From assembly GCA_964510065.1 (NCBI GenBank), contig CAZEAC010000015.1, positions 1 to 64,000 of the forward strand: 64,000 nucleotides of DNA, read 5' to 3'. Shown here piece after piece: positions 15,840 to 24,988 of the stretch. The position numbers and the translations under genes are program-made. A model generated the notes under the pieces. It was not told the origin of the DNA. It did not search any database and saw only the letters and a program-made list of their open reading frames with translations. Within the stretch, counting starts at the first letter, position 1. Each line of letters opens with the position of its first letter. This stretch comes from CAZEAC01 sp964510065. Lineage in GTDB: Bacteria; Bdellovibrionota_C; UBA2361; CAIXSY01.

Positions 15840-18800
15840 ATGCGCCAGGAATTTCCACCTACAAGAGCCCCCGTCGCTACCGGTCTACCCGTACAGCTGT
15901 CTTCAACACTGCCAAATGCCGATGTACCCGAAACGTCGGTTAACCGCAGACGACAAGAGTTCGATGCCTGCGGCGCGGGACTCATCGCGAGCAAAGAAGG
16001 CCCCGCACGCTGGGTTCTAGAGTATGCACTTAAGGGTCTTCGAGCAGTCGAGCATCGCGGTGCTGTCGGCGCGGATGGAAGAACTAGTGACGGCGTTGGC
16101 GTAATGACTTCCGTGCCGCACGCATGCTTGGGTGCGCCCGAGGGCGCCGGCGTGGGAATGTTTTTTCTTCCGAGCGACGAAAGCAAAGTTTCAGAAATAC
16201 TTACTACGATTACCTCAATTCTTCATCATCACGAACTCAAAGTGCTTCCTCCTCGCACAGTTCCTCAACGTCCGGAGTTGCTTGGCGCACTCGCGCTCCG
16301 AGCCAAGCCCAACATCGTTCAGCTATTTATTGAAAAGCCGCTCAACCTCTCGGTCGAGCAGTTTGAGTCCCGGCTCTATCGAATATCGCGAGACATCGAA
16401 CAATACTTTCAACACTTTCCAAATCGGCAGGCATCAATCTGTTCGCTCTCTTCGAAGCGCATTGTCTATAAGGCGCTTTGCACCGGGGACATACTGGCGC
16501 AGTTTTACCCCGACCTGCAAGACTCCCGCTTCACCAGTAGCTTTGCTCTGTTTCACCGACGCTTCAGCACAAACACGGCCACAAGCTGGTCGCGCGCACA
16601 GCCGCTTGGACTCCTTGCGCACAACGGGGAAATTAATACGATTTCTGGAAATCGCGCAGCGATGCATGCACGTGAGCGCTTGCTTAAACTTCCCAAGGGC
16701 GCCCTTCTCACGAGTACCGGCCTAAGCGATTCCGGAAGTCTTGATCAAACCTTAGCGGCACTTCGCTTTGGTGCGCTTGCACCGACAATTACCAAACATG
16801 GCGAAGCCCGCGCTCTCGCGCAACTGCTCCGTGTTCTTATTCCGCCGGCGACTCAGGGGCGCCAAGCACTTGAATCGTCATTCGAGCCCTGGGACGGACC
16901 AGCACTGGTCACATTCAGCGATGGCAACGTCGTCGGAGCCCGACTTGATAGGAACGGTTTCCGACCCTTTCACTTTGAGGAAACAGAAGGTGGAATTTTC
17001 GGCTGCTCTGAAGCCGGAGCATTTGAGCTACCCGCAGCAAAGCTGGTTGCAAAAGGGTTGCTGCGTGCAGGCGAAGAGATCTCCGTGCTACTAAGCGAGG
17101 GCTTACTACATCGCGACAGCCCACTGATCGATGTTAACGAACCGGTACTACTACGTCTTGAAAATCGTGAAGCGAGAGGCCCTCGCCTCTCGGAGTCGGA
17201 TTATAAAAAACTTTGCGCGACTTTTGCGCTTACGAAAGAAGAACATGACCAGATCCTCACACCAATGGCACTCGAAGGGAAAGAAGGGCTGGGCTCGATG
17301 GGAGATACATCTCGACCGGCGATTTTTTCGTCTGAGCCGCGAGCATTTTCTGACTTTTTGTTGCAGTCTTTCGCCCAGGTGACCAATCCTCCGATTGACT
17401 ACCTGCGCGAGCGCGACGTTACTGACACGAGGGTATTCATCGGCGCACCGCCACTTTTTGAAACGCGAAAAGATGCCCGTTCAGTACTCATCGAACTGGC
17501 CACTCCGCTGCTCACGCCTGAGCACCTCGCTGATGTTCGTGAGCTTGGACATTCGGTAGACTCACTAACGATTCGGGAGATCTCGGCACTCTTTGATTAC
17601 CAAGACGGCCTCGCTTTAGCGCTTGAGCGCATTGTAGATCAGGCGTTAGACGCCGCGCGAGGCGGATCTCACTGTATCATTATAAGTGATGTGGGCGCGT
17701 CGCCAGAAAAGCTCCCCGTTCCCATGCCTCTCGCCGTCGGACTCTTGCATAAGCGCTTGGTCGACGAAGGGCTAAGGCCGACATGCGCGATTGTCGTCGA
17801 GAGTGCACAGGTAAAAAGTTCTCACGAACTCGCAATGTTAATTGCTTCTGGCGCGCGAGCGGTATGCCCCTATCTCGCGTTTCATGCGGCGACGCGAATT
17901 GCAGCTCGAAACGCGCTTCCCGAGCTACAAAGTAAAGAAAATCTTTCAAAAGCATTTAATGACGGACTGCTCAAAATAATCTCGAAAATGGGCATTTCGG
18001 TGATGCGCAGCTACGAAGCAAGTCAGCTTTTCACCCCTTTTGGCTTAGGCGATTCAATCACCACCTTGCTCGGGTGGCGTCGGAGTCCAATAGGTGGCGT
18101 CGACCTCGATCATGTCGCGCGGCTATGTAAAAGCCGTGCCCAATGCTCAGCAGAGACAGGCCTTATCGCTCTCAAGCTTCACAGGGAGGATCTGAGGGGA
18201 ATTATTGGTGAGAAGCACTCAATTACACAGAAGAGCGCAAAGCAGCTGCACGCAATTCTTGCCGAACTTCGAACGACTGAACCGAATCTTGAAAGAGCGG
18301 CGATGTTATATCGCGAGCATTTTAATGCGCTTGAAACGGCGGAACCGATCGCGCCGCGACATTTCTGGGAGCTCAGGCGTGCATCCGCAGAGAATCAAGC
18401 TGGTCCCGAGGAACGTTCGAAAATTCTTAGCCGATTCGGGTCTGGTGCAATTTCTTACGGAGCGATTGGCAAGTATCCGCAGCGTGATCTCATTCGTGGC
18501 CTGAGCCTTATCGGAGGGCGCAGTAACAGCGGCGAAGGCGGCGAAAATCCATTATATAAGACCGAAGGCGTCACCGCCTCAACAAAACAAGTCGCCTCGG
18601 GACATTTCGGTGTTGGGGCGGATTATCTGAACCGCGACACTCGAGAAATACAGATCAAGATTGGCCAAGGAGCCAAGCCCGGCGAAGGCGGCCAGCTGAT
18701 GGGATCGAAGGTGAGCGCAGAAATTGCCAGCGCACGCGGCGCAAAACCGGGACAAGACTTAATTTCGCCACCGCCGCTGCACGATATTTATAGCATCGAA

Positions 18801-20315
18801 GACCTCGCGCAAAAGATCGCCGAACTCCGCGCGGTGAATCCGCAGGCGAAAATCAGCGTGAAACTAGTTTCTGGCAGCGACATTGGATCAATCGCTGTTG
18901 GTGTTGCGAAATGCGGCGCGGACATAATTCATATCGCTGGACACGACGGCGGGACTGGAGCCGCGGGTTTACTTTCGATGAAGCACACTGGATTGCCCTG
19001 GGAGGTAGGACTCTCTGAAGTGCACCGTGCGCTTGTTGAGGAGGGACTTCGCGAGTACGTAACATTGCGCGTCGATGGAGGACTTCGTTGCGGCAAGGAT
19101 CTCGCCATCGCAAGTATCCTCGGCGCCGATGAATTCGACTTTGGCAAGCTGCTCCTGATTGGCGAGGGATGCCTTATGTTGCGGGTATGCCATACCAACA
19201 AGTGTAGTCCAGGCATCGCCACGCAAGACAGCAAACTTGAGACTCGCTACGCCGAAGTCGCTCATGACAGAGGCGCAGACATCGCCAATCTGCTGCGAGT
19301 TATCGCCGAAGATGCTCGCGGAATACTGCGAGAGCTTGGTGTAGCTTCGCTTCCTGCACTTCGCGGCCGCTATGAGCTCATTTCGATTCGAGAATCACAT
19401 CGCGAGCTTCTCGGCGCGCGTAAGATTTCGTTTGAGCAGCTTCTCGATGCGCCAGAATCGGCGAAACTGGGAGTTAGCCCGGTCTTTTTTGCGCGAACAA
19501 GGCCACAACTTTCGGCTTTTGAAAGCAAACTGCTTGGCGGTGAAGACGCGGTGCTGAGCATCTTCAATGGCAATGTCTTGAAAGTTGGTCCTATTAGAGT
19601 TACTCCGCAAGAGCGCGCAATCGGTGCCTGGACTTCCGGAGTGGTTGCCCGAGAAATTCACCGTCGTCACGTCAATTCGCTCGCGTGTAGGTCGGCTAAC
19701 ACGTTGCTACATCCTGCCGGATTTGTGCGCATGTCATTCAAAGGCAGTGCCGGTCAGGCGTTCGGTGTTTTTTGCCGCGAGGGAGTATCGCTGGTGCTCG
19801 AGGGTGAAGCGAATGACTCCGTTGGCAAATCGATGAGCGGTGGCGAAATTATCATTACACCGCCTGACGAAAGTAGCCTCGATCGATCGAAGACTCCGAT
19901 AATTGGTAATGTCGCGTTGTACGGCGCAACCGGCGGTACAATGCTGGCCTACGGTGTTGCCGGCGACCGCTTCGCCGTGAGGAATAGCGGTGCTGACGCG
20001 GTTGTCGAAGGCGCAGGCACACATGCCTGTGAATATATGACCAAGGGTCGTGTCGTGATTTTAGGTACTATCGGTGAAAATGCGGGCGCCGGAATGACCG
20101 GCGGAACGCTTTTCATTAACCGAGCACAGCTGGCGTCGCTCAACCGAAAATTTGTACAGGAGGTTCAGCTTGAATATTCTGATACCCTTTGGTTAACAGA
20201 GTTGCTGGGTCGATACGCAAAGATAACCGGCTCGCGAGCCGCATTCGAAGCCCTTCGAGGATTCACTTCGAGGGAGAGCCAGATCTGCAAGATTGAGGCG
20301 CGTTCGATCAGTTAG
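15840..20315 (+). CDS. gltB: Glutamate synthase large subunit
   Basis: Cytoplasmic enzyme converting glutamine plus 2-oxoglutarate to two glutamates. The 1491 residues equal the usual length of the NADPH-type large subunit. Order: propeptide-like leader 1-43; class II glutamine amidotransferase with catalytic C44 (DACGAGLI) to about 430; central domain; FMN-binding synthase domain about 780-1140 (GEGGENPLYKTEGV, GAKPGEGGQLMGSKV, AGHDGGTGAA). The 3Fe-4S cysteines C1111, C1117 and C1122 (pattern C-x5-C-x4-C) follow, and last the GXGXG helix domain (about 1240-1450). No gltD small subunit follows, so the electron-donating partner is encoded elsewhere or a ferredoxin is used. The start codon has no clear ribosome site. 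Confidence 0.95.
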   Translation: MRQEFPPTRAPVATGLPVQLSSTLPNADVPETSVNRRRQEFDACGAGLIASKEGPARWVLEYALKGLRAVEHRGAVGADGRTSDGVGVMTSVPHACLGAPEGAGVGMFFLPSDESKVSEILTTITSILHHHELKVLPPRTVPQRPELLGALALRAKPNIVQLFIEKPLNLSVEQFESRLYRISRDIEQYFQHFPNRQASICSLSSKRIVYKALCTGDILAQFYPDLQDSRFTSSFALFHRRFSTNTATSWSRAQPLGLLAHNGEINTISGNRAAMHARERLLKLPKGALLTSTGLSDSGSLDQTLAALRFGALAPTITKHGEARALAQLLRVLIPPATQGRQALESSFEPWDGPALVTFSDGNVVGARLDRNGFRPFHFEETEGGIFGCSEAGAFELPAAKLVAKGLLRAGEEISVLLSEGLLHRDSPLIDVNEPVLLRLENREARGPRLSESDYKKLCATFALTKEEHDQILTPMALEGKEGLGSMGDTSRPAIFSSEPRAFSDFLLQSFAQVTNPPIDYLRERDVTDTRVFIGAPPLFETRKDARSVLIELATPLLTPEHLADVRELGHSVDSLTIREISALFDYQDGLALALERIVDQALDAARGGSHCIIISDVGASPEKLPVPMPLAVGLLHKRLVDEGLRPTCAIVVESAQVKSSHELAMLIASGARAVCPYLAFHAATRIAARNALPELQSKENLSKAFNDGLLKIISKMGISVMRSYEASQLFTPFGLGDSITTLLGWRRSPIGGVDLDHVARLCKSRAQCSAETGLIALKLHREDLRGIIGEKHSITQKSAKQLHAILAELRTTEPNLERAAMLYREHFNALETAEPIAPRHFWELRRASAENQAGPEERSKILSRFGSGAISYGAIGKYPQRDLIRGLSLIGGRSNSGEGGENPLYKTEGVTASTKQVASGHFGVGADYLNRDTREIQIKIGQGAKPGEGGQLMGSKVSAEIASARGAKPGQDLISPPPLHDIYSIEDLAQKIAELRAVNPQAKISVKLVSGSDIGSIAVGVAKCGADIIHIAGHDGGTGAAGLLSMKHTGLPWEVGLSEVHRALVEEGLREYVTLRVDGGLRCGKDLAIASILGADEFDFGKLLLIGEGCLMLRVCHTNKCSPGIATQDSKLETRYAEVAHDRGADIANLLRVIAEDARGILRELGVASLPALRGRYELISIRESHRELLGARKISFEQLLDAPESAKLGVSPVFFARTRPQLSAFESKLLGGEDAVLSIFNGNVLKVGPIRVTPQERAIGAWTSGVVAREIHRRHVNSLACRSANTLLHPAGFVRMSFKGSAGQAFGVFCREGVSLVLEGEANDSVGKSMSGGEIIITPPDESSLDRSKTPIIGNVALYGATGGTMLAYGVAGDRFAVRNSGADAVVEGAGTHACEYMTKGRVVILGTIGENAGAGMTGGTLFINRAQLASLNRKFVQEVQLEYSDTLWLTELLGRYAKITGSRAAFEALRGFTSRESQICKIEARSIS

Positions 20316-20441
20316 CTGTGTTTATATCTATTTCAACTAAAAACCTTCTTTTATGCACATAAGAATTTAACTGGATTTTCCCAGTAGCTGTGGTAATCAA
20401 TCTAGAAATTAGTTTCTTTTAAGAAATCGCGAGAAATAACT

Positions 20442-21383
20442 ATGCTCACAACATCTCCATATAGCGATTATGACGAGACAAAAATTCGTCGTTTGTTAAC
20501 CTCAACACTTGACCAAAGGAACTTCGATAGGATTACCGGGTTTAACTCGAGCGAAAATCAGCTAAATGAATTGGTCGCATCAGCACGAACCAATGCGCTT
20601 GACTCCAGTGGTTTCCGACAGACCAATGCGCTTATCTTTCTTAGAAGACTCGAGGAGGTCGCGAGATCGGTGCCCGGGGCAGAGAAAAAATTTCTTCGCA
20701 CAGGCTATAGGTACTGCGATGCACTACTTGGCGCTGTGCAGACTACAGCTGAAAATGCAGTGTTAGATCTGTTTTTTGATGACAAAGAGCTTCTCTTTGA
20801 ACTATCACGAAAATATGGTCAGCGAGAGCAGCAAGCGATTGTAACAGCGATTAGGCGCTGGTTCGATGCGGACCAGGTGGATCGTGGCATATCAGACCAG
20901 AGCATGCGGAAAGGGATTCAAGTTCTGGGTTATTTGGCATCGCCCGGCGCCGTTGAGGCTTTGGGAAAAATAATTGATCCGAACATAGGCCAACCGGAGA
21001 TGTCCGCTGAAGCGCTAAAGGCTCTCCTCGAGATCGACCGGCGCCGAGCCGAGCTCGGAATCTTCACGGAAGTGCCTCAACCTTTTATTGAGGCTTTACT
21101 AGCGGAAAACCGACAATTCCGCGGATCACGGGACAAAGCGCTGTTTCAACAAGCATGTGAGTGTAGCGCAATAATTTCTAGTGATGTGGTGGTTGCCCTT
21201 GCCCAGGCGCAAAAATGGCTTGAAAAGTCCGGCGAGAGCGAACTCATTGACCAGATCTGCTCTGAATATCGAGCCGCCATAGCCGAGAGAATTCCTTCGC
21301 GTTATCTCGAGCGACATAGCCAGTGGCGTGAGCTTATTCAGGCCAATTCCCTCGAAGACCACCCGCGAGCAGTAGGAGTCTGA
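20442..21383 (+). CDS. Helical-repeat protein of unknown function
   Basis: 313 residues, almost entirely predicted helical and charged, without signal peptide or membrane segment. Short helical pairs such as GIQVLGYLASPGAVEALGKII and the following segment recall HEAT-like repeats, usually protein-binding scaffolds. No catalytic motif is visible. It follows gltB by 126 bp on the same strand and may be independent. A weak AAGTCT/AGACTT hairpin follows its stop. Confidence 0.6.
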   Translation: MLTTSPYSDYDETKIRRLLTSTLDQRNFDRITGFNSSENQLNELVASARTNALDSSGFRQTNALIFLRRLEEVARSVPGAEKKFLRTGYRYCDALLGAVQTTAENAVLDLFFDDKELLFELSRKYGQREQQAIVTAIRRWFDADQVDRGISDQSMRKGIQVLGYLASPGAVEALGKIIDPNIGQPEMSAEALKALLEIDRRRAELGIFTEVPQPFIEALLAENRQFRGSRDKALFQQACECSAIISSDVVVALAQAQKWLEKSGESELIDQICSEYRAAIAERIPSRYLERHSQWRELIQANSLEDHPRAVGV

Positions 21384-21538
21384 GTCAACCCAAGTCTGTA
21401 GCAAGACTTCTTTCACTCCTCAAAAAGTCATTCGAAGTCGTAGTTTTTGTTCAATGTGAGCTGGAATCTCAGATCCGCGACAGCAGATCTCTTGCGCCAG
21501 GCCTGCGAGAGAGGGACTTGGGTACTCAGAACGTTTTG

Positions 21539-22240
21539 TTATACGCCATAATTTTCGAGAATTTTCCCCAAAATTGCAGTCATTAAAGGTCCTCGACCTC
21601 CTTGTCGGTATTGTTCCGAAATGATACCCAGACATGCACCGTTTCTGGCAATTATCGGCCCTCCGCTGAATCCAGGATTAATAGTAGGACCAAATACCGC
21701 GATCCTCGCATCGTCGAATTCCTGAATATTACCACTAGATATAATTTGTCCAGCATCTGACGGGAGCGGTGGGCAGCCAAAGGTAGAAATAGTTGGATTA
21801 CCAATAAAAAAACACTGATCGCCCAGAAATTCGGTTGGATCAGCACAGGGCAAATCTGTTGATTTACCTAAGCGGGGGCATCTAATTACTGCGAAATCCA
21901 ATTCTGGATCGTCAATTTCAATCTTTGAACCTAGTAAATTATTTTTTTCAGTCCGTGACTGCGCCGATATACCTTTCCAGGTTTTGTCTCGTCTCATTAA
22001 CTCAACAACCACGTGACTACATGTGACCAAGAAATGATTACCGAGAATAATCCCAGTGCCAATGCATTTTTCACCATGCAGTAATGCCACTGTACGCTCA
22101 TAAATCTTAAGAACTGCGGGATTTCTTATCTCGGCAGGAGCAAAATATTGACTAGTCGACAAATAATCATTTCCAGGCCGACCGGGCAAATGAATGCCGT
22201 TATCGATATCATCAGGTCTTTTAAGTACTGTAGCGCGCAT
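21539..22240 (-). CDS. Trypsin-like serine protease
   Basis: 233 residues with a chymotrypsin-fold catalytic triad: H76 (TCSHVV), D115 (ELDFAVI) and S192 (GFSGGP, where most relatives have GNSGGP). GTGIILGNHFLVT is the usual strand before the His. No signal peptide, membrane anchor or PDZ domain is seen, so location and target are unclear; proteases of this kind sometimes serve in defence or stress modules, but no partner is visible. The frame extends to a TTG at 22339; ATG 22240 is chosen, without a good ribosome site. The gene looks more AT-rich than its neighbours, which could mean transfer. Confidence 0.72.
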   Translation of the reverse strand: MRATVLKRPDDIDNGIHLPGRPGNDYLSTSQYFAPAEIRNPAVLKIYERTVALLHGEKCIGTGIILGNHFLVTCSHVVVELMRRDKTWKGISAQSRTEKNNLLGSKIEIDDPELDFAVIRCPRLGKSTDLPCADPTEFLGDQCFFIGNPTISTFGCPPLPSDAGQIISSGNIQEFDDARIAVFGPTINPGFSGGPIIARNGACLGIISEQYRQGGRGPLMTAILGKILENYGV

Positions 22241-22426
22241 TAAAATATTTTCAATGTAGCCACAGATGTTATGGAAGATTTGTCGAAAATGTGTCTTCAG
22301 GCCGTCTAACGGTTTCGCACAGCCGCTTTTGCCGCTCAACTTCTTTACTCGGTTTACGCCTGAAGTGTCTAATACTCAACAAAAACAGTACGGCAAAAAT
22401 CCGTCAGCTGCGATTTGTTATGCCTG

Positions 22427-23605
22427 CTACGTAGGATGCGCACCCATTGCGAGAAGAAAACAAAGCTCTCCCCATTGATGACTCGCAACGTTCACTAAGG
22501 CGGCAATATCCTTTTCTGAAGTTGAATACGAAGTCGCGAATCGGTAAAGCGGGACAGATGGAAAGTCATTCGCCTGAGACCTTGCAAGGCCAACTTCAAG
22601 AGCGGCAAATTTTTTCGAATCTAATTCCCAGGGGAAGCTCGCGAAGACTAAGTTGCAACCACGACGTACGGCACCCGAATTAGCTTGCTTTGGACGAACC
22701 GCGTTGAGTTGTCTCTCCAAACTCGCCGCCATGTTGACGGCATGAGCCGCATTCCTGAGCCAAAGTCCGTCCTCAAATAGTGCAATACCGGCTGCTGCCA
22801 GATTCCACGGTCTATCAATTATCATTCCTGCGCGTTTTGCATGCGATAGAAGAGCGGGCCAGAGGCTTTCGCCTTTAGCCGATTGCGCGAGTAGAACTGT
22901 TCCCAATGGCCCACCAATCTTCGAAAGTCCGACGCAGAGTAAATCGCAACAGTTTGCTAATTCAGAAACAAACTGCTTGTTTTGTGCGTACGCCGTTGCA
23001 AGGCGCGCGCCATCAATAGCAAAAAGAATACCCTGTTTTTTGCAAATACTATAGAGTTCGAGCAATTCCTGATTCGAGTAAGGCACGCCTAGGTGAGAAG
23101 GTTGTTCCACAATTAAGATTCCTCCGTGAATTGGAGCGTCTAAATTGCGTTGTCGGTGTTTTCGAATATGTGCTTTGAGACAGCTATCCAGCGCTGGCGC
23201 AGAAAGTTTCCCGTGAGTGTCAGTAGGCAGCAATTCCGTACTAGCTCCTCCTGCTTGAAAACCCGGTGCGTCGAGTTCAAATTTCTCAACGTGTCCATCC
23301 TTAGCAGCCATTATGTGTTGCGTCGGATCGATCAGACCAGCTCCGATTGAAATAGCAGCGATGCCAGTTGGCAACCATAGTGCCTTTCGCGCACCGAAGA
23401 CTTGAGCCATCAATTCATTAGCTTTCTGTGTAATTGGGTCACCGCCGTATGTGGCGAGGCCGCCCGAGTTTGCCACGATTCGCCCCGCGAAGCGGATACT
23501 TTCTTCAACAAACGGATGAGTGGGAGCGCCGTTATCTCTGAAGTTAATTATTGAAGGACAATCTAATGCTGCCAGGATTTGTGTTCCCTGCTTTATACTT
23601 ATCAT
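22427..23605 (-). CDS. Threonine-aldolase-like PLP enzyme
   Basis: Fold-type I PLP enzyme of 392 residues of the beta-eliminating lyase / low-specificity L-threonine aldolase group, which cleaves beta-hydroxy amino acids. Visible family blocks: NFRDNGAPTHP near the N-terminus, TYGGDPITQKANELMAQVFG (52-71), LWLPTGIAA, the cofactor Asp in FAIDGARLATA (D198) and the Schiff-base lysine in LSKIGGPLGTVL (K229). The active-site strand differs enough from textbook aldolases that the substrate is open. ATG 23605 has AAGG about 7 nt upstream. It is upstream of and co-oriented with the protease gene, 187 bp away. Confidence 0.82.
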   Translation of the reverse strand: MISIKQGTQILAALDCPSIINFRDNGAPTHPFVEESIRFAGRIVANSGGLATYGGDPITQKANELMAQVFGARKALWLPTGIAAISIGAGLIDPTQHIMAAKDGHVEKFELDAPGFQAGGASTELLPTDTHGKLSAPALDSCLKAHIRKHRQRNLDAPIHGGILIVEQPSHLGVPYSNQELLELYSICKKQGILFAIDGARLATAYAQNKQFVSELANCCDLLCVGLSKIGGPLGTVLLAQSAKGESLWPALLSHAKRAGMIIDRPWNLAAAGIALFEDGLWLRNAAHAVNMAASLERQLNAVRPKQANSGAVRRGCNLVFASFPWELDSKKFAALEVGLARSQANDFPSVPLYRFATSYSTSEKDIAALVNVASHQWGELCFLLAMGAHPT

Positions 23606-23722
23606 GGGAGCCTTTACTACCTAACTAACCCATTAATTTATGGACAAAATCACCGGAAATGTTTCACAGGCATAATGTTGCGCGCAGCATGGCGAGCCGA
23701 CTCCACATTTCAATTTACCAAA

Positions 23723-24016
23723 TCACTTTACGGACTCGCCTGTGCTCCCGCACTTGGTTATCGGTGTGCTATCTCCACCATCTGAAGCATTTGAATACTG
23801 ATTGGACCATGCTGCTGGAAATACCGCTTTACCCGCCATACCAACCATGGCCATGCTACTTTCCATTTGATTTGGGCGCTGAGGCTGAATCATCCCACCT
23901 ACAGCTGGAGGCGGAACGTAGATCGGCGAGTTATCAGATCGCTCCGCAAGCGCGGCCGCGGATTCCTGAAGGTTTCTCCACAAATTGGGTAATGGCTTGT
24001 CCTGATCCTGCTTCAT
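23723..24016 (-). CDS. Possible small protein
   Basis: 97 residues, acidic N-terminal half, Pro- and Met-rich middle (YVPPPAVGGMIQPQ), no signal peptide or domain. ATG 24016 has a GAGG stretch about 12 nt upstream. It may be real, but composition is poor evidence and the region is otherwise empty. Function unknown. Confidence 0.35.
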   Translation of the reverse strand: MKQDQDKPLPNLWRNLQESAAALAERSDNSPIYVPPPAVGGMIQPQRPNQMESSMAMVGMAGKAVFPAAWSNQYSNASDGGDSTPITKCGSTGESVK

Positions 24017-24368
24017 ATTTTATTGAGCCTCGCTAACTTAGTTATAGGCTACATATTGGAAAATGTGTCTTAGCCGATAAGATCATAATTGACTCCCTCA
24101 ATTCTACCCGAGTCCACTACCCAATCCAAATCAACCAAGATATTTCGTACATTCAACTACTTAAAAATGTCGGACCCCACTATGCATTCCGCGATACATC
24201 ACAGGGTCGCTGCCTGTCCGGCGATCCTACTCAGCAGTTCTCAAGCTCACCTCGAATTATTCGAATAAGACGACGAATGAGTGATCATCGGAGTCGTGCG
24301 AACCTCCACTCGGTATAGTAATTATCCGCGATTCGAAGGGCAGAACATTAGAACAGACCGGAACTTAA
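24017..24368. other. Intergenic spacer without visible gene
   Basis: About 350 bp, AT-leaning, between the possible small gene and the next leftward gene. I find no convincing frame, strong hairpin or repeat in it. Confidence 0.4.
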
Positions 24369-24755
24369 CTAGCGACGCTTCTCCTGCCGCTCTGCACCCG
24401 GGCTAATCTCTAGAAAACGAAGCACGAGCGCGTATATGGCCGAGGCGAGCTTCTTGGTGTTGTGCATCAACGATGCAAACGCTGATGACCGCTCAATTGA
24501 GAAGTGAAAACAAACGCCCAGTGCCTGGTTATTGAATTTAAGAACAAAGAGTTCCTTGTTCTGAATCGGCGCCTCGTCCGACCGGCGCTGCACCGGGATA
24601 ATCGACGAGCTTCGGCGACGAAGCGGGAGATGCGGAATAAAATCGTCGATCCCTTCCGGCTGAACAAAACAGGCCTTCGCCGAATAGCTCAGATAGCGCG
24701 GTTCACTTCGTTTGAAGAGAAACTTATCAACAATAGCGAGCGCTCTATTTTTCAT
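24369..24755 (-). CDS. Hypothetical protein
   Basis: 128 residues, basic, with mixed alpha/beta pattern and no signal peptide. The start at ATG 24755 (AGAGG about 10 nt upstream) omits a 21-residue hydrophobic extension from 24818 that would otherwise look like a membrane segment; either is possible. No motif recognised. It is divergent from the large membrane protein at 24989. Confidence 0.5.
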   Translation of the reverse strand: MKNRALAIVDKFLFKRSEPRYLSYSAKACFVQPEGIDDFIPHLPLRRRSSSIIPVQRRSDEAPIQNKELFVLKFNNQALGVCFHFSIERSSAFASLMHNTKKLASAIYALVLRFLEISPGAERQEKRR

Positions 24756-24988
24756 ATAAGAAAGGCCTCTTTCGGCTTTGCTAAATAATAAGATGATCGC
24801 AAAAATGCAACGACCCACACAGAATTGTCATAGAAATGCAACTTTAATGTCACAAAACTGTATCTCACTTGTTCAGGCCCAATAAAAGCGTATTTCACCA
24901 CACTTTCACGCAAACTTCATAAATTCTTCACTTAGGTCGGCCATACTGTTTACTAATGACTGACCGACTTTGGATGAGGTTTTATAGT

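Noticed and set aside
15682..16020. Open frame of 112 codons over element copy 2 and the start of gltB
   Set aside because: Same artefact of the repeat; it overlaps the N-terminal coding part of gltB in another frame.
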